23,862 nt of DNA from a virus. Position numbers and translations under genes: made by a program. Position 1 is the first letter of the stretch; each line of letters begins with the position of its first letter. Below, one piece after another: positions 1-8,121 of this stretch. The DNA lies in the IMG/VR virus record IMGVR_UViG_3300032560_000114, positions 1 through 23,862 of that record; one strand, given 5' to 3'. The notes below the pieces were generated by a model. That model was given only the letters and a program-made list of their open reading frames with translations. It was not told where the DNA came from and made no database searches.

Positions 1-1198
1 TGTCATGTAGTCGGCTACCTCTAAAATGGTTTAACAACATGTCTGATATTATGCTTGGTGTGTCATCTATTCCGACACCGACATAATCACCTTCTTGTGT
101 CATCTCTTGCGTGCAGGCCTTCAGATGACGCGGTGATGGTGTAACTATGCTTTCAATATTATCCACCCATTCTTTAGCATCTGGATTCCAAGACATATAA
201 TCGTTACCTGCTGCATATGCTGCGTCCCAATCAATATCTCCGTCCTCATCGCCATAAAGTTCTCTCATGTCTCGATAATAATAATCGTCATTCTGTTCCC
301 ATTCCGCAATTTCTTCGTATGCCTTATCCATAGCTATTTGACTAATTTTAGTAATAACCGAAGTCAGAACGTCGTCATCTGCAAATAATATGCTGTTTTT
401 AATTGCTGGTTCATTTTCTCTAAAGAATGAGGACAAATCTCCAAATCTTTTGGTAATTAATTCCTCTACGTTTACTGGAGAATCGGCTTCATCCATGAAT
501 GAACCGGTTTGAAAATGTATTTGGTATTTTTCACCGTCGCGTTTAGGATGTTTTGGTATCAAGATATACAATTTACCTTGACTACTATAATTTTTGAAGT
601 AGTTCGTTCCTTTAGTTGCAGCAGTACACCAGCGGGTGCCTCTTCCATAGTAACATGCAGCGGCTTCGTCCTCAGGAACAATTATGCGTACTTGTTCATT
701 GTCAAATATTGTGTTAGCCTGACCCTTTTCTTTAGCTTTTGCAGAATCCGCACCTTCAATCTGATCTAAATCATAATTACTCAGCATAGTATCTTCAAAT
801 TCTTTGTAGTTTTTGAATCGATTAATATCAGCATGTTCTGGTTTAATCATCCTGCGTTTCTTACCTAAATTGTAGATACCAAGTAGATTTCCTCTGTTTA
901 AGTCCTCTAACTTCACTCCACCTTTAGCATACATTCTAGCAAGCCACTGAGTGTATTCTTTATTTGGTGTTGGATCTTTTTCTTCTATAGCCTGCAATAT
1001 GTGTTGAATTATGTCGGCTTTGTCGGCCTCAGTAGCCTTATTACCAGGTACTAGAACTTCTCTAGCGAATTGCCTGTATACCATCATATTACCACTAATG
1101 GCGCCCATATCCTTAGCAAATGCAGGAATGAGACCAGTACCTAGTGTCTGTGCGGTTTTGTTTCTATCATATTCAATTAGAAACTCTATGGCTCGCAT
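1..1198 (-). CDS. Hypothetical phage protein with GxGTRWCTA motif, C-terminus cut by window edge
   Basis: The frame is open from an ATG at 1198 to the left edge (399 codons), so the C-terminus is missing. It starts 4 bases after the stop of the upstream gene; the nearest SD-like stretch (AAGGGA) is about 16 bases away, so the start is the first ATG rather than a well-supported one. At about residues 185-193 it carries YGRGTRWCTA, followed by NYF..Y...GKLYILIP. A G-T-x-W-C-T/S element ahead of a small beta unit recurs in phage and plasmid proteins, sometimes labelled PcfJ-like, but I know no established function. The region after about residue 290 is acidic and rich in D, E and Y. No membrane segment or signal peptide is visible. 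The function is unknown. Confidence 0.85.
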   Translation of the reverse strand, partial: MRAIEFLIEYDRNKTAQTLGTGLIPAFAKDMGAISGNMMVYRQFAREVLVPGNKATEADKADIIQHILQAIEEKDPTPNKEYTQWLARMYAKGGVKLEDLNRGNLLGIYNLGKKRRMIKPEHADINRFKNYKEFEDTMLSNYDLDQIEGADSAKAKEKGQANTIFDNEQVRIIVPEDEAAACYYGRGTRWCTAATKGTNYFKNYSSQGKLYILIPKHPKRDGEKYQIHFQTGSFMDEADSPVNVEELITKRFGDLSSFFRENEPAIKNSILFADDDVLTSVITKISQIAMDKAYEEIAEWEQNDDYYYRDMRELYGDEDGDIDWDAAYAAGNDYMSWNPDAKEWVDNIESIVTPSPRHLKACTQEMTQEGDYVGVGIDDTPSIISDMLLNHFRGSRLHD

Positions 1199-1202
1199 AA
1201 TC

Positions 1203-3185
1203 TTAGCGACGAAGTCCCTTCATTACAGAGCTTTCCTTTTTGATGACCTTTTTTGGTTGTTCGTTAATAGAACCTCTAAACTGTCTATCTTTTTGTCCAC
1301 CGTATGGATTAACTGCAGGAGTCTTTTCGGCAGCGAATCGCATATCAGAGTCTTCTTTGAATGTTCCAGCCACCTTAGGTTTAAACTTGCGATATGATTG
1401 ACCAGCATTTCCACCTTGACCCATACCACCTGCATATGCAGTATCTTCCTTAAGATCATCATAGTATCCAGACTCTAGATCCTTAATAACTTCTTTAGTC
1501 CAAATACTAACATCACTTGAACCAATTTCTTCTAAGTCATGATAATGACTTGCAAGTTCATCAACTGCCGCCATCACTGCGGCTGGACCGTATTTACTCA
1601 ATACATCCAAATATTGAGTAGTGATGCGGCGTATGATAGCATTAGCAACTGCTTCAGTCGTGTCTTCACCCTCTGACAATTTACCAGCTGGTTTTGTGCG
1701 GTATTTACGCCATCCACCTGGTTGCTGAGCAACTGCAGGATAATCTGGGCTTTCACCGATTGTCCATGTGCCGTCATCGTCCTTAGGACCGATTGTCCAT
1801 GTGCCGTCATGACAGGCCCATGCCCATGTGCCGTCATCGTCCTTAGGAGCCTTACGTTGGTATGAGTTTTTCCAATCTTCGGCGGCGTGTAGATTTTTAA
1901 ATGCCTTCTCGACGCCGTCTTTAGACTTAACTATGTACATTACACCTGAGCCGCGGGCTTCTTCAACTTCGCTTGATCCAGTTAAGCTCGGCTTTTCTTT
2001 TAGCTTCTTTAGAAGCAATGACTTATAGTGCGGTACTGATCGTTTGTTAAGTCCAGTTACTGCTGGTTTACCGTCGATAAAAACTGCCCAACTATTCTCG
2101 TCATTTCCGCCGTGCTTTTTTACAGTTATACGCTTGAGTAGGTGAGCATCCGCTTGAGCTTCTCTGACCTCAGGCTTAAGATCATATTTGCTGCTAGGGT
2201 GCTTTTTTCTTAAAAGTTCCATGGCTGCTAATGTTTGATCTGGATCTCTATATTTTATACTAGGTTTATCATTGATATAAAGTGTATCAACTGCATCGGA
2301 TGCATGACCTTCAGGTTGATGCTTTATCTCAAATTTCTTATCAGGGAACTTTGACTTCATCATACTAACTGCGGCTTCAGCTTTTTTGGAATTTACATAT
2401 TTAGTTGCTGGTTTGCCATTAATGTAGATGACAAAAGATGCTCCATCTTCATCTACGATGCCTTTCATGATACTACTTTCACGTAGACCTTTCATATTAT
2501 TACTCATTTTATTCTCCTTAATGGGTATGTCGTTGTATTCTGGTAAGTTAATGCCGAATTTTAAAACTACAAAGGTTCTTAATTTATCGTATTGAACAAT
2601 ACTATTAAACAGTAAGGTGACCATAGGCGCGACATCTGACAGTGTTTTTTCAGGCAATTTTACTGTTCTGTTTTCAGCAGGTATATACAATACATATGAA
2701 TCGTCGTTGATTTCTAACAATTTGGCAATACATGGCTGATGCGTCACACCTAATGTGTCATTAATAAGATACAACCCAATAATCAGATACGAGGTTCCTA
2801 CTTCTGGGGCCGCAGCTTGTTTGGGTAAATTACGAAATGCTGTTAATAAAGTCGTGTCATTAGATTCTAGTAAACTCTCATTATTAAGTAGATATGATTC
2901 CATAAATGCTACTCTTGTGGACATATCGCCTAAGGATTCAGTGTCTACAAATGAAAGTTTTGTGATCGACGTTTTATTGTTACAATGGCTTAGCCCTTCG
3001 GTAAGTCCCTGTTTACGGAATTCGTTGTCTCTACTCATCCACTTGTGTATAATAGATTCCTGAATAATAGTGTTACCTGTAGCAAATAAAGCTCTGTCTT
3101 CTTTCCAATTAGCCTCTGTGGTATTGTTTTTCAAATCATAGGCATCGCGGACATTCAACGTATTCACTACAATAGAGTTTGACAA
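1203..3185 (-). CDS. 660-residue hypothetical protein with tandem ~45-residue repeats and an internal translation start
   Basis: The frame opens with a TTG at 3185 behind AAGGG, 4 bases after the previous stop. It has two visible parts. Residues 1-226 are an unrecognised module. From residue 227 (ATG at 2507) a second part begins behind an ideal AAGGAG, so it may also be made separately as a 434-residue protein. This second part has three or four diverged repeats of the form [Y/F]IxxKPxxKY...A...LxxKxPxxK (about residues 250-400: INGKPATKY, INDKPSIKY, IDGKPAVTG), suggesting a small repeated alpha/beta fold. It is followed by a low-complexity tract DDDGTW/HDGTWTIG/DDDGTWTIG encoded by a DNA tandem repeat. 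The end is rich in G, K and Q and closes with MKGLRR, echoing MKGLRESS at the internal start. I do not recognise the family and assign no function. Confidence 0.85.
   Translation of the reverse strand: MSNSIVVNTLNVRDAYDLKNNTTEANWKEDRALFATGNTIIQESIIHKWMSRDNEFRKQGLTEGLSHCNNKTSITKLSFVDTESLGDMSTRVAFMESYLLNNESLLESNDTTLLTAFRNLPKQAAAPEVGTSYLIIGLYLINDTLGVTHQPCIAKLLEINDDSYVLYIPAENRTVKLPEKTLSDVAPMVTLLFNSIVQYDKLRTFVVLKFGINLPEYNDIPIKENKMSNNMKGLRESSIMKGIVDEDGASFVIYINGKPATKYVNSKKAEAAVSMMKSKFPDKKFEIKHQPEGHASDAVDTLYINDKPSIKYRDPDQTLAAMELLRKKHPSSKYDLKPEVREAQADAHLLKRITVKKHGGNDENSWAVFIDGKPAVTGLNKRSVPHYKSLLLKKLKEKPSLTGSSEVEEARGSGVMYIVKSKDGVEKAFKNLHAAEDWKNSYQRKAPKDDDGTWAWACHDGTWTIGPKDDDGTWTIGESPDYPAVAQQPGGWRKYRTKPAGKLSEGEDTTEAVANAIIRRITTQYLDVLSKYGPAAVMAAVDELASHYHDLEEIGSSDVSIWTKEVIKDLESGYYDDLKEDTAYAGGMGQGGNAGQSYRKFKPKVAGTFKEDSDMRFAAEKTPAVNPYGGQKDRQFRGSINEQPKKVIKKESSVMKGLRR
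1755..1847. repeat. Tandem repeat of ~33 bp inside a CDS (three copies, one imperfect)
   Basis: The unit contains CCATGTGCCGTCATCGTCCT plus TAGG. The first copy (1755-1787) is directly followed by a second (from 1788) that diverges after CCGTCAT, and a third core lies at 1825-1847. The repeat encodes DGTW-containing peptides in the 660-residue protein. Such a tract can expand or contract by slippage. Confidence 0.85.
2514..2519 (-). promoter_or_regulatory. Strong internal Shine-Dalgarno (AAGGAG) inside the 660-residue ORF
   Basis: On the minus strand AAGGAG is followed by six bases and ATG at 2507, reading MSNNMKGL. This is a better initiation site than the TTG that opens the ORF, and it is in frame with it (226 codons downstream). 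It suggests internal initiation or a recent in-frame joining of two genes. Confidence 0.6.
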
Positions 3186-3189
3186 GCAG

Positions 3190-4278
3190 TTAACCCTTTT
3201 TGTTTTTGTTATCTAGATAGCCACGCTTGTTGACCGTGGCCCATGCAATATCTGTTGCTTTCTTTGCTGGCTTGCCGGCTTCACGTTCTGACTTAGCAAT
3301 GTGCTTAACCATGCGATCTACTTTGGCACCTTCGTCAGTTACCTTCTTACCGAAGTCTTCCATATCTTGCCAGGGGCTACCCTTGCTAGGTTCTCTACTG
3401 ATGATTTTTCTAGTGGTGCCTAGATCGTCGTGATTGTCTTTGCGCCACTTCTTATAATCTTGTACTTCTTTCTCGCCGCCCTGTTTACCTTCGCTTAACT
3501 CTTCTTCCATGCTATCAGCTACGCTACCTAGATAGTCACTAGCTAAAGTGATATAGCTTTGCTGCCATGCCATTAATTCATCACGCTCATCTAGCATTTG
3601 ATAGATTCTTTTTGCGGCTTTAGCAGCGCTACGCATTTCGCTCTTAGCCATGCTTATCTCATGATCGAAGTGTTCTTGGTTTTCACCGACGCCACCGGCG
3701 GCAATAACACCTTCTGATTGTTGTTTCTTGCTAACCATGTAATTATTAACATTGGTCATCATGCCCTTAATCTGGCCGACCTTCTCACTTACCCATTCAG
3801 GAATACTATCACAATTTTCTAATACGTCATATAGTTCTTTTGCATTACGTGATATTGTTCTGAGACTGTTCTTTAGAGTTTCACCTTCGTGTTCTGCTTT
3901 ATCCGGATCAAATGAATGGAATCCAGTCTTCAATCTATGACCTTGGCCTGGCACAAGAATCAAATCGTCTTCTTCTAATTGTGCTTCTTGTATCTTGAAT
4001 CTTGCTCTAATTTGTTCTTTGGTAGCCTTGTACTTTTTCTGAAAGTTTAGATTGTCAAGGTAATCTAAATCTGACGCGAGTTCCTTCATCTTACCTTCAT
4101 GAAGGGAATTAGCAAATTTCTTGTTGGTCTTCTTACCGGTAAGAAGATTCCCGGGCTTTTGATTAGCGTAGACTCCTTTGCCTACAGTTGAACGTTTTTG
4201 TGTTGCGCCGGCCATTGGCTGTGCGACAGTAGCAATCGCGCCTGAGGTCGTACTTTCATAGATATCGCTAATTTTCAT
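3190..4278 (-). CDS. Hypothetical phage protein, 362 residues, charged and helical
   Basis: The ATG at 4278 lies behind AAGGA with good spacing, and an ATAAATAC motif sits 22 bases upstream. The start MKISDIYESTTSGAIA resembles the N-termini of uncharacterised proteins of marine T4-like phages (from memory). The middle is strongly helical and charged (about residues 60-260), with two segments of similar shape, KNSLRTISRNAKELYDVLE and EMRSAAKAAKRIYQMLDE, each followed by an acidic stretch and an SY/NY-containing helix, which suggests an internal duplication. The C-terminus is basic: a KKATDIAWATVNKRGYLD stretch of the kind common at the ends of phage proteins, then NKKG. There is no signal peptide, TM segment or enzyme motif. 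Function unknown. The next gene downstream starts 4 bases after its stop. Confidence 0.85.
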   Translation of the reverse strand: MKISDIYESTTSGAIATVAQPMAGATQKRSTVGKGVYANQKPGNLLTGKKTNKKFANSLHEGKMKELASDLDYLDNLNFQKKYKATKEQIRARFKIQEAQLEEDDLILVPGQGHRLKTGFHSFDPDKAEHEGETLKNSLRTISRNAKELYDVLENCDSIPEWVSEKVGQIKGMMTNVNNYMVSKKQQSEGVIAAGGVGENQEHFDHEISMAKSEMRSAAKAAKRIYQMLDERDELMAWQQSYITLASDYLGSVADSMEEELSEGKQGGEKEVQDYKKWRKDNHDDLGTTRKIISREPSKGSPWQDMEDFGKKVTDEGAKVDRMVKHIAKSEREAGKPAKKATDIAWATVNKRGYLDNKNKKG

Positions 4279-4300
4279 GAATCAAATCCTTAGTAGTGTA

Positions 4301-4308
4301 GTATTTAT
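4301..4308 (-). promoter_or_regulatory. ATAAATAC late-promoter-like motif
   Basis: On the minus strand ATAAATAC lies 22 bases before the ATG at 4278, with AAGGA in between. It matches the core of the T4 late promoter -10 element (TATAAATA). It is one of five identical 8-mers found by eye, all just upstream of minus-strand starts. Confidence 0.5.
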
Positions 4309-4318
4309 GCTGATTGAT

Positions 4319-5013
4319 TCAAGTTGTCGGTTTGTATTTGCATCGGTCAAAGTGCCATACCTTTATGCCGCCGGCACCTCCTGTTTTCCCACAATATGGA
4401 CAGGTTACGATTTCGTGTTTTTTAATAGATTTCCCCAGACGAGTTGCGGATCGTTTGGCGATTGCCTCTGCGGATTTATTCACGCCGCGCTGCCAGTCCC
4501 CCAATTTAGGGTAGGTTTTTCCCTTACGAGTTTTGGTTCTTTTTGAAATAGACTCCGCTGATTTAGGTACTCCGATGAGTGCAGCACTAACTTTAAGATT
4601 TGGTTTCCCCTTTAGTCTATCAGACACATCTGGGCGCGACTTTCCAGTAAGAGCATCACTTCGTTTTTTATTAGATGAAGCGGATTGAACCATTCCCGAC
4701 ACGCCCTCGTCGCCGTCAGTTCTATTGTGTAATATTCCCCAAGATATTTTATCTTTACGACCATACCACCTAATATACCTGCGTTCTAAAGCGAAAGCAC
4801 CAACCTCAGTAAGATTTGTTTCCATAATAATGATTCTAGAATTGGGAGGGACGTGTACCCCTTCCATTTCCCACTATTTGCGTCTTTGTATCGGTGACCT
4901 GTCCAGGCTCTACCGTCTTGTCCTTTGCCTATATAATAAGGGGTTCCACTAGTTCGCACATACGCATAGATATAGAAACCAATTGGTAGATTGTCTGTAG
5001 AATAAATATTCAT
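4319..5013 (-). pseudogene. GIY-YIG homing endonuclease split by a -1 frameshift
   Basis: The first part starts at ATG 5013 behind GGAG and carries the nuclease signature GFYIYAYV...YYIGKGQDGRAW, then runs out of frame to a stop after 75 residues. The family sequence continues in the -1 frame as [12 protein letters not shown]...[21 protein letters not shown]. One extra G in the GGGG run at 4858-4861 would restore a single protein of about 230 residues. Downstream come repeated [16 protein letters not shown] units with GK stretches, of the NUMOD3 DNA-binding type, and a C-terminal possible zinc site CPYCG...H..C. Such genes are mobile, free-standing endonucleases of phages. Its place, behind a terminator and between two unrelated genes, fits an insertion. 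Either the gene is dead or the sequence has a homopolymer error; the fragment from ATG 4867 alone lacks the GIY-YIG core. Confidence 0.85.
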
Positions 5014-5074
5014 TGCTGATACTCCATAACAGTGTTAGAGTAGTTGGGAATCTCACCTCCGCGAACTACATTTT

Positions 5075-5082
5075 TATTTATT
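5075..5082 (-). promoter_or_regulatory. AATAAATA late-promoter-like box upstream of the endonuclease
   Basis: AATAAATA on the minus strand lies between the terminator at 5094-5124 and the endonuclease start at 5013. It differs from the other boxes in being followed by A instead of C and by its 61-base leader. The leader holds GGAGGTGAG and a five-codon mini-ORF (ATG GAG TAT CAG CAA TGA) whose TGA overlaps the endonuclease ATG. Confidence 0.3.
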
Positions 5083-5093
5083 ACGAAATATCC

Positions 5094-5124
5094 AAAAAGG
5101 GAGGGAAGATTTCTCTCCCCTCCC
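5094..5124 (-). terminator. Rho-independent terminator after the glycosyltransferase gene
   Basis: On the minus strand GGGAGGGGAGA pairs with TCTTCCCTCCC (11 pairs, one G-U) around a GAAA tetraloop, followed directly by TTTTT. It begins 15 bases beyond the stop at 5139. This is a textbook intrinsic terminator and separates the glycosyltransferase from the endonuclease downstream. Confidence 0.9.
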
Positions 5125-5138
5125 AGTCCTATAGAAAC

Positions 5139-6041
5139 TTAAATCTCGTTTCCGTTTTCGTCAATAATCTTGTAGCCTTTTGCCTTCTGCGCTTCAGCCC
5201 ACATGGGGCCGATTTGATCAAGCAAATACTGCTGATTTTCCATTGAAAACACATAGCTTCCCGAGTGACGTAGCAATACTCGCTTGTCAACCCAAATCTT
5301 ACCGCCTAAATCTCTAAAGTTCTCACACCAGGTCCAGTCCTCGCTATAATAGCGATTTTGGCGAACAGCAGTATCAAAATAAGTCTTCAAATACTGATCG
5401 TACATGGGATCAAGACCGATATCGTTTTTATATTGCTTAACAGCCGGATGTGAGTTTAACTTTTCAAAACAGCGTCGTTTCATAAGAAGAAATCCAGTAC
5501 CAGCCTTAGATACTTCTTGCAAGCCATCAGGGCCTTCTTCTGCGCCTTCAAATCCATTAACTACCCACTTAACTGGCATAGTCTTCATTGGATATAGGCC
5601 CCCGATCGCATCAACATCTCTGTTCAAGAGGACTAGCAAGTGCCATGGTTCCCAACCAATATCAGCGTCAACGAAGAACAAGTGAGTTGCGTCCGGCATT
5701 GCAAGAAACTTAGCAGTAAGAGTATTTCTTGCACGACTGATTAAACTCTCATTGGTCATGGTTTCGAGAGTCCAGTCGACACCCAATTGACGTGCAGTAT
5801 TTGCCCACTTGATAAATGACATGAATGTAGATTCAGTCAACATACCACCGTAGCATGGCATTGCGATGTGAACCTTAGTGGTACGTAGATAGTCTACGTT
5901 TACTTGAACTTGGCCTTCTTGTGGCTTTTGTTCCTGAGCAGCCTGCTCAATAACCTCTTGTACTTGTTCTGCAGGTACAGTTTGTTGCTCGCCGTTCGGC
6001 TTAGCGATAGTGACGTTTGAATTTTTTGATTTACGTGCCAT
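5139..6041 (-). CDS. Putative glycosyltransferase, GT-A fold
   Basis: 300 residues, ATG at 6041 behind AGAGGA. The first 50 residues are polar and Q/E-rich. The enzyme domain then starts with VHIAMPCYGGM, has ESLISRARNTLTAKFL, and at 122-127 the hydrophobic strand and DxD-type site FFVDADIGWEP that in GT-A enzymes binds the metal and nucleotide sugar. Later come GGLYPMK, AGTGFLLMKR, SEDWTWCENFRDLGGKIWVD and LRHSGSY, a pattern shared with Anp1-like/GT2-like phage glycosyltransferases. The SEDW...C motif probably supplies the catalytic acidic residue. It could glycosylate DNA, virion proteins or host surface sugars; the sequence does not say which. It ends at a strong terminator and begins after an intergenic hairpin. 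Confidence 0.8.
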   Translation of the reverse strand: MARKSKNSNVTIAKPNGEQQTVPAEQVQEVIEQAAQEQKPQEGQVQVNVDYLRTTKVHIAMPCYGGMLTESTFMSFIKWANTARQLGVDWTLETMTNESLISRARNTLTAKFLAMPDATHLFFVDADIGWEPWHLLVLLNRDVDAIGGLYPMKTMPVKWVVNGFEGAEEGPDGLQEVSKAGTGFLLMKRRCFEKLNSHPAVKQYKNDIGLDPMYDQYLKTYFDTAVRQNRYYSEDWTWCENFRDLGGKIWVDKRVLLRHSGSYVFSMENQQYLLDQIGPMWAEAQKAKGYKIIDENGNEI

Positions 6042-6053
6042 TAAGTCCTCTTT

Positions 6054-6081
6054 GTTGTAAAACTATACAGTTATTTACAAC
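6054..6081. promoter_or_regulatory. Intergenic hairpin before the glycosyltransferase
   Basis: GTTGTAAA and TTTACAAC form an 8-bp perfect stem, extended inward by ACT/AGT with a 2-base bulge and an ATAC loop. It lies in the 57-base gap between the nucleotidyltransferase stop (6099) and the glycosyltransferase start, just upstream of its AGAGGA. There is no T-tract, so it is not a clear terminator; an RNA processing or regulatory hairpin is possible. Confidence 0.5.
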
Positions 6082-6098
6082 GAAGACAGGGGGTGGAA

Positions 6099-7733
6099 TT
6101 ATTTTTCGTCTAGATAATCAGCGTTTTTTGTAAAACTCTCTTTAACTGTTTGTTTTACGATCCATTTATCGGGAACCACACGATGCTTTTTCACAAAATC
6201 GTTATGTAATTTATCACCGGTTAGATGATATTTTTTACAGATTAATTGCATCATTTTATCTATTTTGTCATAGTCTAGTTTAACGCCGGGCGCTTTGGTT
6301 CTTAGCAATGCTTTTTCTAAGGCCTCTACAGAACCAGATTTTTCTTCACCAGTAACATGAGTCGGTTTCATAGTGCCTTCCTTCAATCTTTGAGCAGGAA
6401 AATCTACCGATTTGGAAGAATTCATTTTTCCAACCTTTCGGTCCAGAGTATCAACTCTGTCTTTTAGTTCATCGACTTCTTTATCTAAACGCTCATCGTC
6501 TTCCTTAGAATGCTTGAGGCTGCGCTGAACAAACTTGATAAATGCAGCTTGCTTTTTTGGATTACGATAGTGCTGTTGTGCAAAAGATACAGTAGCATTT
6601 AGTTCTGGATCAATATCAAATGGATCCTCTTCTTCGTCCAGAGGACTTTTGGCTTCATCAGCCGCGATAATACGGTTTATTTCAGCTTCAAGTTGACCAG
6701 GCTTACGATTGCCAGGATAAGGACTTACTTTCAGGGTACCAACTGGAATATATTTCTTTGTTTCGTTTGGAGCAAGCTTAACTACTTCAAAACCTTCCTT
6801 ACGAACATCATCATCTTCGTCCATCTCGTATGAAAGTAAGTATCCGTTTCCTAAATCTTTTACAATGTTTACGTCTGATGGACCATAGATACGTTGAACA
6901 CTATACGATTCCTTCACCGGAACGCAATTAGGAACAGTCTTACCGTTCTTCTTTTTGGTGCCAACTGGTTTGTACCCATCCCAACATGGGTTAGTATTTC
7001 TTAGTGTCTTCTTAGCTTCACTCAATAGCTTAACAAACTTTGCCTTTTGTTGAGGGGACGCCTCACTGATAAGAGGTTTGATTTTGTTGATTAGAGCGCG
7101 GATGCTCTCAGTGACTTGTAGGTTATTGTCGAATGTCTGCTTCATTTTCTCTGCTGAGTCTCCGTATAAATCTGTAAGAATTTTCATTTTTGTTTTGTTA
7201 TCAGAGCCTGCATATGCCTTACGAATAGCACTAGCATCGCGCATAGTTTTGCCAGCGATAGGAAACTCTGCTACGTCAGTAGAAAGAATGTATCCGTGCT
7301 GTGTCATTGGTTTAATGTTTTTGCCTTTTAGCGGCTGAAAGTAAGATGCTGTACCATCCTTTTTAGGCTTAAAGGAGAAGCGAGGATCGGGTTCAATGCC
7401 CATAGAAGGATCACCCTCCATATCCTTTTTACTGACACCAAATACCAAAGCAGTATGTTCGGGATCATATCCTTTAGTTTGAAACATTTTCATGTACTCA
7501 TCGCCTGAGTACGGATTCTTCACTGCAATAATGTTTTTTGATGGAATGCCCAAAGCCATTGCCATCTTTGCACGATCTTGTGCTGAAAAAGGACTCTTTG
7601 GTTGATCTTGTTTAGCAGAGATAGCAAGGTAAGTGTTTTCCAAACCAAATCTACTAGCCAGCTGCTTAAAACTTGCGGCGTGGCCTTTGTGAAAGGGATG
7701 AAATCTTCCCGGATAAACTGCTATCACCTTCAT
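6099..7733 (-). CDS. Nucleotidyltransferase (NMNAT/cytidylyltransferase-like) fused to a phage-specific C-terminal region
   Basis: 544 residues. The N-terminus MKVIAVYPGRFHPFHKGH holds the HxGH nucleotide-binding motif (H15-H18) of the HIGH nucleotidyltransferase superfamily, and about residues 159-172 hold AGKTMRDASAIRKA, in the place of the family's second phosphate-binding motif. Residues 1-200 are thus one transferase domain of NMN-adenylyltransferase or glycerol-3-phosphate cytidylyltransferase type. At 247-272 comes NPCWDGYKPVGTKKKNGK then VPNCVP, a short Cys-containing module I know from other T4-like marine phage proteins. It is followed by an acidic region, a coiled-coil-like stretch (about 410-440) and a basic helical tail. 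The substrate is not determinable; NAD metabolism is one option. The ATG at 7733 comes right after the preceding stop (7735). Confidence 0.75.
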   Translation of the reverse strand: MKVIAVYPGRFHPFHKGHAASFKQLASRFGLENTYLAISAKQDQPKSPFSAQDRAKMAMALGIPSKNIIAVKNPYSGDEYMKMFQTKGYDPEHTALVFGVSKKDMEGDPSMGIEPDPRFSFKPKKDGTASYFQPLKGKNIKPMTQHGYILSTDVAEFPIAGKTMRDASAIRKAYAGSDNKTKMKILTDLYGDSAEKMKQTFDNNLQVTESIRALINKIKPLISEASPQQKAKFVKLLSEAKKTLRNTNPCWDGYKPVGTKKKNGKTVPNCVPVKESYSVQRIYGPSDVNIVKDLGNGYLLSYEMDEDDDVRKEGFEVVKLAPNETKKYIPVGTLKVSPYPGNRKPGQLEAEINRIIAADEAKSPLDEEEDPFDIDPELNATVSFAQQHYRNPKKQAAFIKFVQRSLKHSKEDDERLDKEVDELKDRVDTLDRKVGKMNSSKSVDFPAQRLKEGTMKPTHVTGEEKSGSVEALEKALLRTKAPGVKLDYDKIDKMMQLICKKYHLTGDKLHNDFVKKHRVVPDKWIVKQTVKESFTKNADYLDEK

Positions 7734-7734
7734 G

Positions 7735-8121
7735 TTAGTAACTGAGTTTCACGTAATTGACACCGCCACCTTGAAAGTCCTGAATCTGTGCGCGCATGTA
7801 TACGAAATTTCCATCGATATTAGTATACATTGAGGCGTTTGATGCAATCTGTGGAGCTGAATTTGCTACAGCATTTGCGTTAGCTTCTAATTCATACACA
7901 TTAAACCAGTCAGTGTCAAGTGGGGCAGGTGCCAACGTAGCTTGAATCACGATATTACCCGTACATTGTGTCAAACTAATATTAACGGTCTGCAAATCCT
8001 TGTTTCCTAAATAATAGGCCGCCGCTGGTTTTGAATCGCCGATAACAGTGTAGGGTGCTCCGTTGCCTGGATTTATATAGGTTGTTTGTGGGAATAGGAT
8101 TAGGGTCGTAGATTGGCTCAC
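7735..8121 (-). CDS. Hypothetical phage protein, probably beta-rich
   Basis: 128 residues starting with GTG at 8121, which overlaps the TGA of the upstream endonuclease gene as GTGA. The sequence alternates hydrophobic and polar residues in short strands (TTLILFP, TVNISLTQ, NIVIQATL, FVYMRAQI, VNYVKLSY), without helices or membrane segments, so an all-beta fold is likely. LDTDWFNVYELE and NIDGNFVYMRAQI resemble small uncharacterised proteins of T4-like cyanophages, which may be virion or binding proteins. Function unknown. The next gene (nucleotidyltransferase) starts one base after its stop. Confidence 0.8.
   Translation of the reverse strand: MSQSTTLILFPQTTYINPGNGAPYTVIGDSKPAAAYYLGNKDLQTVNISLTQCTGNIVIQATLAPAPLDTDWFNVYELEANANAVANSAPQIASNASMYTNIDGNFVYMRAQIQDFQGGGVNYVKLSY

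Noticed and set aside
509-769. Open frame on the plus strand within the leftmost gene
   Set aside because: It lies opposite a long minus-strand frame with protein-like content, has no good ribosome site, and reads as an antisense shadow.
1011-1397. Plus-strand open frame across the junction of two minus-strand genes
   Set aside because: Antisense of two well-supported genes; hydrophobic low-complexity content without an SD.
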